From Streptomyces oryzae (GTDB lineage Bacteria; Actinomycetota; Actinomycetes; Streptomycetales; Streptomycetaceae): 64,000 nucleotides of DNA. Numbering within the stretch: the first letter of the stretch is position 1; every line of letters starts with the position of its first letter. Where the stretch lies: NCBI RefSeq assembly GCF_017676365.1, contig NZ_JADKMA010000001.1:1-64000 (forward strand), read 5' to 3'. Under the pieces are notes generated by a model. The model had not been told where the DNA came from and did no database searches. It saw only the letters and a program-made list of their open reading frames with translations. The position numbers and the translations under genes are program-made. Shown piece by piece: positions 57,877 to 64,000 of the stretch.

Positions 57877-59181
57877 ATGCTTCTCGCCCATGCGCCCTCG
57901 TCCGTCGTCGTCTTCGGGGATGTCGCTGTCATCCTGTTGTGCGGAATCGCATTCGTTCCCCTGTGCCGACGGCTGCGCCAGCCGGTCATCGTCGGCGAGA
58001 TCGCCGTCGGCATCCTGCTCGGGCCCAGCGTTCTGGGACAGTTGCCCGGCGACCTGCCCGGCCTGCTCTTCCCTGACGAAGTCCGCCCCTACCTGGGGGT
58101 CATCGCCGATATCGGCATCGTCTTCTTCCTGTTCGCCGCGGGCTGGGAACTCGACCTGGGTGCCCTGCGTGGACGTGGGCGTGCCGTCGTGGCCGTCTCC
58201 GCTTCCTCCATGGGGCTGCCTCTGCTGTGCGTGGCCGCAACCGGCTATGCGGTCCAGGCCATCCACCCGGCCCTCCCCGGTCCCGGCGTCCCTCCGCTCG
58301 TCTTCTCGCTCTTCGTCGGCACCGCGCTGTCCATCACGGCCTTCTCCGTGCTCGCCCGCGTCCTGCACGAGACTGGACTGCACACCACACCGGTCGGCAC
58401 AACGGCCATCGCCGCGGCGGGACTGGGCGAGATCTTCGCCTGGTGCGGCGTCACCGCCGTCACTGCCCTGGGCAGCACCGGCGGTACGGACCAGCTCGCC
58501 CGCACCGCCGCCGAACTCGTCGGCTATGTGCTCGTCATGGCCTTCCTCGTCCGCCCCCTGCTGCGCCGCCTCGCCGCACGGATGGATCTCGTCCAGCACC
58601 ACTCTCTCGCTCTGGCCACCGTCTGCGCCGGGCTGTTCCTCTCCGCGAGCGCCACCGCCTGGATCGGCGTCCACGCGGCTCTGGGCGCCTTCGCCTTCGG
58701 GGTGGCCATGCCTCGCCTGGACGCCGCCACCCGGGTCGGGCTCGTCGCGCCCCTCCAGCAGCTGGGGTCCGTCCTGCTGGCCGCCTTCTTCGTGGTCACC
58801 GGCCTCTCCGCCGACCTGACAACTCTCAGCGGTGTGGGCATGCTCAGTGCGGGCCTGCTCCTGATCGCGGCCTGGGTGAGCAAGTTCGCGGGGGCAGCCC
58901 TTGCTCACCGTTGGTCCGGCGGCAGCTGGCGAGAAGCGGGAGCGGTCGGCGTTCTGCTCAACTGCCGTGGGGTGACAGAACTCGTCGTCCTGGTCATCGG
59001 CCGCCAGGCCGGCCTGATCGGCGACAAGCTGTTCACCATTCTCGTTCTGATCGCGCTCCTCACCACCGCCGCCGTGACCCCTCTCACCCGCCTGCTCAAG
59101 CCCCACGCCGACACGCGTCACCAGCCACCGACCGTCCCCGCACCCCGGTCGCGCCGCGAGCAGCCCTCCGGCTCCGCCTGA
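57877..59181 (+). CDS. Kef-type cation:proton antiporter (CPA2)
   Basis: A 434-residue membrane protein with 12-13 helices. It shows the CPA2 signature regions RLRQPVIVGEIAVGILLGPSVLG near residue 30, ADIGIVFFLFAAGWELDLGAL near 76, GTALSITAFSVLARVLHETGL near 148, and GVLLNCRGVTELVVLVIGRQAGLI near 365. It would exchange K+ or Na+ for protons. There is no C-terminal RCK/TrkA domain; the last 35 residues are a Pro/Arg-rich tail. ATG 57877 (GGAGGGG about 13 nt upstream) is favoured over GTG 57847. Confidence 0.9.
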   Translation: MLLAHAPSSVVVFGDVAVILLCGIAFVPLCRRLRQPVIVGEIAVGILLGPSVLGQLPGDLPGLLFPDEVRPYLGVIADIGIVFFLFAAGWELDLGALRGRGRAVVAVSASSMGLPLLCVAATGYAVQAIHPALPGPGVPPLVFSLFVGTALSITAFSVLARVLHETGLHTTPVGTTAIAAAGLGEIFAWCGVTAVTALGSTGGTDQLARTAAELVGYVLVMAFLVRPLLRRLAARMDLVQHHSLALATVCAGLFLSASATAWIGVHAALGAFAFGVAMPRLDAATRVGLVAPLQQLGSVLLAAFFVVTGLSADLTTLSGVGMLSAGLLLIAAWVSKFAGAALAHRWSGGSWREAGAVGVLLNCRGVTELVVLVIGRQAGLIGDKLFTILVLIALLTTAAVTPLTRLLKPHADTRHQPPTVPAPRSRREQPSGSA

Positions 59182-59207
59182 GCGGAGGGGCGGCTACTCG
59201 CAACCAA

Positions 59208-59294
59208 CAACCGACGGTTGACCGCCTGCCCGTCCAGGCCGCACTGAAGCGCTGGTCGAACAACCGATCCTCAGCGAGCCACAACGATCGGTTG
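59208..59294. promoter_or_regulatory. Two CAACCG/CGGTTG dyads upstream of the LysR gene
   Basis: CAACCG-A-CGGTTG (59208-59220) and CAACCGATC-N16-GATCGGTTG (59261-59294) share the same half-site. A TACGAT -10-like hexamer follows at 59303-59308, six bases before the GTG start. They look like a LysR recognition and activation site pair for an autoregulated, probably leaderless gene. Confidence 0.6.
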
Positions 59295-59314
59295 GGCACT
59301 CCTACGATGAGCCA

Positions 59315-60259
59315 GTGGACACCGAGGCATTGCGATCGTTCGTCCGGGCGGCCGAGCTCGGACAGTTCCAGCATGCTGCCGATGAGCTGGGCGTGACACA
59401 GCAGGCCGTATCCAAGAGGATCGCCGCCCTGGAGCGCGAGCTGGAGACCCGCCTGTTCACACGTACTGCGCGAGGGGTTGAGCCGACGCTCGACGGTCAG
59501 GCGTTTCTCTCTCACGCGCGGAGCATCGTCGCGAGTGCCGACCGTGCCGTCGCGGCGGTCAGGCCGGGCTCCCGGGCCCTGCGGATCGACGTTCTCGGCC
59601 TGCGAAGCGCACAGGCCGTCGTCATGCACGACTACTGGCGGTCGCATCCGCACATCGATCTCGACGTGGTGACGCTGAGGGTGAACGACCCACGCGCGGC
59701 GGTCGCCGCCGTCGAAGCGGGCGACGTCGATGCCTCGTTCCGTACCGTCACAGACCCGGCCGCCCTGCCGCCCGGCGTGCAAATGATCCATGCCTTCGAC
59801 TCCCCGCTGGAACTACTCGTCGGCCCGGGACATCCGCTCGCCTCCGCGCGCAGCCTGACGCCACCGCAGCTGCGCAAGCACCGGATATGGGTACCGGGTA
59901 TCGCGCCCCGCAGCGAATGGGGAGAGTTCTACGATCAGCTCGCCACCGAGTTCGACCTGCGCATCGACGCGGCAGGCCCGCATTTCGGAGACGAAGTGCT
60001 CCTGGAGACCCTTGCGGAGTCGGCGGACGTGGCCACATTCGTCGGGGCACGGGACCGGTACATCTGGCCTGCCAATTACGACCTGCGCCGCATCCCTGTT
60101 GCAGACCCGACTCCCGCGTACCCGCTCTCGCTCATCCTCCCCGGAACGAATCCACATCCGGAACTCCGCAAAATCATCACTCACCTCGGAACCCTGCCAA
60201 AGCTCCCCGAGCCGGCCTGGCGCCCGTCGTGGGCAATTCCCGACCCTCCCCGAAGCTGA
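59315..60259 (+). CDS. LysR-family transcriptional regulator
   Basis: A 314-residue LTTR: ALRSFVRAAELGQFQHAADELGVTQQAVSKRIAALERELETRLF (residues 5-48) is the HTH; the effector domain is visible in RIDVLGLRSAQAVVMHDYWRSHPHIDLDVVTL and LELLVGPGHPLASARSLTPPQLRKHRIWV. GTG start without a Shine-Dalgarno, six bases after a -10-like element, so a leaderless transcript is likely. Its target is unclear: the next gene is a co-directional acetyltransferase, and the antiporter lies upstream in the same direction. Confidence 0.9.
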   Translation: MDTEALRSFVRAAELGQFQHAADELGVTQQAVSKRIAALERELETRLFTRTARGVEPTLDGQAFLSHARSIVASADRAVAAVRPGSRALRIDVLGLRSAQAVVMHDYWRSHPHIDLDVVTLRVNDPRAAVAAVEAGDVDASFRTVTDPAALPPGVQMIHAFDSPLELLVGPGHPLASARSLTPPQLRKHRIWVPGIAPRSEWGEFYDQLATEFDLRIDAAGPHFGDEVLLETLAESADVATFVGARDRYIWPANYDLRRIPVADPTPAYPLSLILPGTNPHPELRKIITHLGTLPKLPEPAWRPSWAIPDPPRS

Positions 60260-60343
60260 CTCGGCCGGCTGCCGGCTGCAACCGCCCTCAGCAGCCCCGC
60301 GAGTCCCGTCAATTACCGCTACACCACCAGGAAGGGTCGGGGA

Positions 60344-60886
60344 ATGTCCAGCGACCGCCTCATGCGTATCCACAGTGCCGAGTTCCAGGCCATGGCCGAA
60401 CGGGTGCTACAGGTCACCGAGCTCACCTCCCGCCTGAACGTCCTGCCTTTCGACGACGAAGCGGGCAAGGCGGAGCTCTTTGAACAGATCCTCGGCAAGC
60501 CGCTGCCGGCGAGAGTCACGATCTATCCGCCCTTCTACACGGACCACGGCCTCAACCTCGACCTCGCCGAGCGCGTATTCATCAACCAGAACTGCACGTT
60601 CCTGGACTACGCCGGAATCCGGCTCGCTGAGCGCGTGATGATCGGCCCCAAGGCCACTTTCATCACCGGCGGCCACCCGGTCGACCCCGAGGAACGGCGG
60701 CTGTACCTCACCGGCGCGCCCATCGACGTGGCGGAGAACGTATGGATCGGCGCCGGCGCCACCATCCTGCCCGGCGTCAGCATCGGCCGCGACGCCGTGA
60801 TTGCCGCCGGCGCGGTCGTGGCCGACGACGTGCCGCCGGCAAGCCTGGTGACCGGCACCAAGGCAGCCGTGCACCGACGATGGTGA
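60344..60886 (+). CDS. Sugar O-acetyltransferase, maltose/galactoside acetyltransferase type
   Basis: A 180-residue left-handed beta-helix (hexapeptide repeat) acetyltransferase. The N-terminal helical segment (residues 10-50) is short; the core shows INQNCTFLDYAGIRLAERVMIGPKATFITGGHPVDPEER (residues 86-124), whose GGHP holds the catalytic His, then NVWIGAGATILPGVSIGRDAVIAAGAVVADD. It uses acetyl-CoA to acetylate a sugar hydroxyl, probably as a trimer. AGGAAGG precedes the ATG. It is convergent with the sugar ABC transporter; acceptor unknown. Confidence 0.9.
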   Translation: MSSDRLMRIHSAEFQAMAERVLQVTELTSRLNVLPFDDEAGKAELFEQILGKPLPARVTIYPPFYTDHGLNLDLAERVFINQNCTFLDYAGIRLAERVMIGPKATFITGGHPVDPEERRLYLTGAPIDVAENVWIGAGATILPGVSIGRDAVIAAGAVVADDVPPASLVTGTKAAVHRRW

Positions 60887-60944
60887 CGCCCGTCCGACTT
60901 CGGCGCGCCGCGCTGGGCAATCAGGGCAGCCGGAAAGGCAGGCG

Positions 60945-60980
60945 GGGCGGGGCGCCGACCCTGAGGGTGGCGCCCCGCCC
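60945..60980. terminator. Bidirectional hairpin between acetyltransferase and ABC operon
   Basis: GGGCGGGGCGCC and GGCGCCCCGCCC pair over 12 bp; after a bulged G, ACCC and GGGT add 4 bp around a TGA loop. It lies in the 132-bp gap between the two convergent genes. Confidence 0.8.
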
Positions 60981-61018
60981 GTGTTCCTACCGTTCCGTCG
61001 GTGCGGCCGGTGGGCCGG

Positions 61019-61909
61019 TCACTTCACCGACCCCGCCATGACCCCCTGGACGAAGTGCCGCTGGAAGGCAAAGAAGACTGCCACCGGCACGATCAGGGAC
61101 AAGAAGGCCCCGGGCGCCAGCACGCCGATGTTGCTGCCGAACTGCCGCATCTCCGACTGCAGGGCCACCGTCAGCGGCTGCGCCTGGCTGTCGGCGAAGA
61201 TCAAGGACACCAGCATGTCGTTCCACACCCACAGGAACTGGAAGATCGCGAGGGAGGCGATCGCCGGCCGCCCCAGCGGAAGCACCAGCCGCAGGAAGAT
61301 CCGCCATTCGCTGCCGCCGTCCATCCGGGCGGCCTCCAGCATCTCGCGGGGGATCTCCGCGAAGTAGTTCCGCAGCAGGAAGACCGCGAACGGCAGCCCG
61401 TACGCGACGTGGAAGAGGACCACTCCGGGGATCGTGCCGAAGAGACCGACCGCGCCGAACATCTTGGCCACCGGCAGCAGCCCGACCTGGACGGGAACCA
61501 CGAGCATGCCCACCACGATCAGGAAGATCCAGTCGCGGCCGGGGAACTCCAGCCAGGCGAAGGCGTATCCGGCCAGGGCCGCGATCACGACGACGGCCAC
61601 CGTGGCGGGCACCGAGATCAGTACCGTGTTCCAGAAGGCGTCCACCATGCCCGAGTTGTCCAGCAGCGCTGTGTAGCTGTCGAAGGACAGGCTCCCGGGG
61701 TTGGTGAGCCCCTTCCACCAGCCGGTCGCCGCGTTGTCCTCGTCGGGCCGCAGCGAGCCGATGAACAGCCCGAAGGCGGGGGTGAGCCACAGCAGTCCGA
61801 CGACCACGAGGCCGAGCTGCACCACGCTGCGGCTCAGCTGCCGCAACAGCCAGGTGACGCGTCGCGGCCCCCCGTTCTTGGGGGAGGCCGTGCTGGGGAG
61901 GGCGGTCAT
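61019..61909 (-). CDS. Carbohydrate ABC transporter permease, MalG-like
   Basis: A 296-residue inner-membrane permease with six membrane segments. The EAA loop that docks on the ATPase is EAARMDGGSEWRIFLRLVLPLGRP near residue 197. The start MTALPSTASPKNG leads into TM1 near 33-50, and the C-terminus FFAFQRHFVQGVMAGSVK is the standard MalG/CUT1 end. The ATG overlaps the upstream permease stop (ATGA). It forms the transmembrane channel with the MalF-like protein. No ATPase gene is present, so it probably shares MsiK as other Streptomyces sugar importers do. Confidence 0.93.
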   Translation of the reverse strand: MTALPSTASPKNGGPRRVTWLLRQLSRSVVQLGLVVVGLLWLTPAFGLFIGSLRPDEDNAATGWWKGLTNPGSLSFDSYTALLDNSGMVDAFWNTVLISVPATVAVVVIAALAGYAFAWLEFPGRDWIFLIVVGMLVVPVQVGLLPVAKMFGAVGLFGTIPGVVLFHVAYGLPFAVFLLRNYFAEIPREMLEAARMDGGSEWRIFLRLVLPLGRPAIASLAIFQFLWVWNDMLVSLIFADSQAQPLTVALQSEMRQFGSNIGVLAPGAFLSLIVPVAVFFAFQRHFVQGVMAGSVK

Positions 61910-63300
61910 GACTGGCTCCTGCGGAAGCGTCGGATGTTGAAGATCATGGCCGGGACCACCAGGAGCAGCAGCAGGACTCCGAGCGCGCTGCCCAGACCCT
62001 GGTTGTTGCCCCCGCCGAAGGACACCAGCCACATCTGCAGTGCCAGGACGTTGGCGTCCTGCTGGACAGGGCCGGGCGCGATGACGAAGACGAGGTCGAA
62101 GACCTTCATCACATTGATCACCTGGGTCACGAAGACCACCCCGAGGACCGGGGCCAGCAGCGGGACGGTGATCCTGCGGAAGATCTGCCACTCGTTCGCG
62201 CCGTCGATCTTGGCCGCTTCGATCACGTCCCGTGGCATGGCCGAGAGCCCGGCGCCGATCAGCACCAGCGCGAAGCCGGTCCAGATCCACAGGTAGGCGC
62301 CGATGATCGCCGGAGTGATGAGCGCGGGCCCGAGCCACTCCACGCCCCCGTACGGCTCGGCGAAGTTCTTCGCGGGCAGGCGTAGGGAGTAGTCACCGGC
62401 CGGCAACTTGCCGAAGCTGTACGAGCCGTCGGATGCGGTGGTCGTCTCGGCCACGGCTTTTCCGTGCGAGTCGACCGCCTCCACCACGAGCTTCGGCAGG
62501 CCCTTCTCCTTCGGGTCGACCTGTCCCGACTTTCCGCCGCCGCCGAGGGTGAAGTCCACCCAGGCCACACCGCGCAGCTCGGAGCCACCCGGCTTGACGG
62601 CCGCGGCCTTGTGGGCGGGCTTGGCGTCCTTCGGCAGGTCCTTGGGCGGGACGCCGACCAGGCCGAGGTTGACCGTGTTGCCGGGGGAGGCCTTGTCCTT
62701 CGTGGTGTACGAGCCGTCCGAGCCCTTGGCCAGCGCGGTGCTGTCCTTGGGGCGCGCCGTCGGATAGCCGGCGCTGTCGTCGAAGGCATTGTGCACCCCG
62801 ACGGCGACCGCGTTCAGCACGCCCCGGTCGGGGTCCTGCTCGTAGACGACGCGGAAGATGATGCCCGCGGCGAGAAAGGAGATCGCCATCGGCATGAACA
62901 GCACCAGCTTGAACGCGGTGGCCCAGCGGATCTTCTCGGTCAGCACGGCGAGGATCAGCCCGAGACCGGTCAGCAGCAGCGGCGCGACCACGACCCAGAT
63001 GGTGGTGTTGCGGATCGCCTTCAGCGTCGCCGGGTCGCGGAACATCTCCGCGTAGTTCTCCACGCCGACGAAGCGCGTGCCCGAGGCGTCGAAGAGGCTG
63101 CGCCCGACCGTGAAGAGGATCGGGTACGCGACCAGCGCGCCGAGCAGCAGCAGTGCGGGGAGCAGGAAGAGCAGGGCTATCAGGCGCCGGCGGCGTGCGG
63201 CCCGACGGCGCGGGCTGTTCCGGTGGTCGCCGGCGCCCGGCCCCGCCCCGCCCGGCTGAGGCGCCGGGCGGGCAGGGGCCTGCACAGTAGTGGCTGGCAT
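61906..63300 (-). CDS. Carbohydrate ABC transporter permease, MalF-like, with large extracellular insertion
   Basis: A 464-residue permease, about 150 residues longer than usual for CUT1. TM1 at 38-62, TM2 100-120, TM3 128-152, then a hydrophilic block at 155-325, TM4 from about 327, and the EAA loop EAAKIDGANEWQIFRRITVPLLAP at 361-384. The block ends in a beta-sandwich-like stretch (KLVVEAVDSHGKAVAETTTA, DGSYSFGKLPAGDYSLRLPA at 270-310) resembling CarboxypepD_reg/SdrD-B-type folds. It occupies the topological position of the MalF P2 loop, which contacts the binding protein. The binding-protein gene ends 12 bp upstream. Confidence 0.9.
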   Translation of the reverse strand: MPATTVQAPARPAPQPGGAGPGAGDHRNSPRRRAARRRRLIALLFLLPALLLLGALVAYPILFTVGRSLFDASGTRFVGVENYAEMFRDPATLKAIRNTTIWVVVAPLLLTGLGLILAVLTEKIRWATAFKLVLFMPMAISFLAAGIIFRVVYEQDPDRGVLNAVAVGVHNAFDDSAGYPTARPKDSTALAKGSDGSYTTKDKASPGNTVNLGLVGVPPKDLPKDAKPAHKAAAVKPGGSELRGVAWVDFTLGGGGKSGQVDPKEKGLPKLVVEAVDSHGKAVAETTTASDGSYSFGKLPAGDYSLRLPAKNFAEPYGGVEWLGPALITPAIIGAYLWIWTGFALVLIGAGLSAMPRDVIEAAKIDGANEWQIFRRITVPLLAPVLGVVFVTQVINVMKVFDLVFVIAPGPVQQDANVLALQMWLVSFGGGNNQGLGSALGVLLLLLVVPAMIFNIRRFRRSQS

Positions 63301-63312
63301 CGGGTACGTTCC

Positions 63313-64000
63313 TCAGTCCTTGTACGCCTTGGCCGCGGCGGCCTCGAGCTTGCGAGCCGTGGCCTTGGGGTCGGACGGGTCGCGCAGGAAGTCCTGCAGC
63401 AGCTTCCACTCGCCGGCGCCCTGGGTGCCGCCGAAGGCGGCCGGGGCCTGGTCGGACATGTCGAACCGGACGGAGTTCCCGGCGTCGATCAGCGACTTGG
63501 CGGTCTTGCGGGTGACGTCGTCCTGGTACGCCTTGGGGTCGACGCTCTTGTTGGGGGAGAGGAAGCCCCCGGCGCCGGCCCAGATCTCGGCCGCTTCCGG
63601 CGTCGCCAGGAACTCGAGCAGCTTCATCCCGGCCTTGCGGTTCTTTCCTGCCTTGAGGACGGTGGCCGCGTCACCGCCGCCGACCACCGGGTTCTTCCCG
63701 TCCCCGACGGCGGGGAAGGGGAAGAACTTCGCGTCTTCGCCGACCTTCTTCTTCAGGTCGCCGGAGATGGTGGCGCCCACGAAGTCGCCCTCGTAGACCA
63801 TTCCGGCCTTGGGGTCGTTGCCGAAGACCTGCTCGACGGACTCGGGGAAGGTGGTGCGCAGGGCGCCCTTGCCGCCGCCGGAGATCAGCTTCTTGTCCTT
63901 GAAGAGCTCGGAGAGCGTCGTCAGGGCCTTGACCACGCTCGGGTCGGTCCAGGGGATCTTGTGGGAGGCGAGCTTGTCGTAGTTCTCGGGTCCGGCCTGG
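63313..64000 (-). CDS. Extracellular sugar-binding protein (family 1), C-terminal part
   Basis: The frame is open to the window edge, so only the last 228 residues are present; the start, signal peptide and lipobox lie beyond 64000. Features of SBP_bac_1: PENYDKLASHKIPWTDPSVVKAL, then AGMVYEGDFVGATI, FFPFPAVGDGKNPVVGGGDAATVLKAGKNRKAGMKLLEFL, and a helical C-terminus GEWKLLQDFLRDPSDPKATARKLEAAAAKAYKD. It captures an oligosaccharide for the two permeases downstream. Its gene is the first seen of the transport operon. Confidence 0.92.
   Translation of the reverse strand, partial: QAGPENYDKLASHKIPWTDPSVVKALTTLSELFKDKKLISGGGKGALRTTFPESVEQVFGNDPKAGMVYEGDFVGATISGDLKKKVGEDAKFFPFPAVGDGKNPVVGGGDAATVLKAGKNRKAGMKLLEFLATPEAAEIWAGAGGFLSPNKSVDPKAYQDDVTRKTAKSLIDAGNSVRFDMSDQAPAAFGGTQGAGEWKLLQDFLRDPSDPKATARKLEAAAAKAYKD

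Overview
This is a contiguous piece of a high-GC actinobacterial chromosome, almost certainly Streptomyces. Coding third positions are very GC-rich, GTG starts and 4-bp ATGA/GTGA gene overlaps are common, and the families are typical of the genus: a secreted catalytic-domain-only GH19 chitinase, a Rox-type rifamycin monooxygenase behind a rifamycin-associated element, two SpoIIE/RsbU-type phosphatases, an Imm49 protein, a CGNR zinc-finger regulator and many one-component regulators. No rRNA, tRNA, CRISPR array, insertion sequence or prophage was recognised. It looks like chromosomal-arm or accessory territory: small independent metabolic cassettes, each with its own regulator, plus two gene relics.

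Layout. 0-2.7 kb: an orphan NMT1/SsuA-like binding lipoprotein, the chitinase with a DasR-like site, and a HIT protein. 2.85-8 kb: a resistance-like block in one direction, RAE-rox, AraC regulator, VOC protein and a UvrA-like ABC protein. 8-12.3 kb: a PrpF-like isomerase and MatC-like dicarboxylate permease facing a LysR regulator over a perfect palindrome. 12.4-17.1 kb: a divergent MarR pair, a methyltransferase/nucleotidyltransferase pair, and a HAD / ribbon-helix-helix / VOC / methyltransferase cluster that includes a 59-residue gene easily missed by ORF callers. 17.1-21.3 kb: CGNR regulator plus MFS exporter behind two identical-architecture operators, an ornithine-cyclodeaminase-like enzyme, a TauE permease and a zinc-ribbon protein. 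21.4-30.7 kb: two PP2C-type stress-signalling proteins flanking an FAD oxidoreductase with an ECF41-like promoter, two hydrolases and a VOC protein.

30.7-39.2 kb is the least conventional part. It holds a DUF7691-like protein, a signal-less periplasmic-binding-fold protein, and a translationally coupled pair: a Ro60-like helical-repeat + vWA protein and an ARPP-like protein with a C-terminal helix-turn-helix. A convergent Imm49-type protein follows, then an RNase HI with a C-terminal zinc-ribbon-like tail that lies between two decayed genes (xanthine dehydrogenase large subunit and a quinone oxidoreductase). The vWA/ARPP pair is my best candidate for a poorly described system.

39.2-52 kb: nitroreductase, VOC/AraC pair, then a glycerol/dihydroxyacetone regulon. 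A PTS arm (DhaM + HPr) and an IclR regulator diverge from each other. Next come GlpF, DhaK, DhaL and a second, fused DhaK-DhaL kinase; both control regions share a GAAC-N3-GTTC site. MBL hydrolase/HxlR, a DHFR-like reductase and a large SUKH protein follow. 52-64 kb: a sugar-acid cassette (KDPG aldolase, MFS transporter, small P-loop kinase) opposite a DeoR regulator; a LysR/SnoaL/DoxX group; a Kef-type antiporter; LysR; a sugar acetyltransferase; and a sugar ABC transporter (binding protein truncated by the window edge, a MalF-like permease with a large extracellular insertion, and a MalG-like permease).
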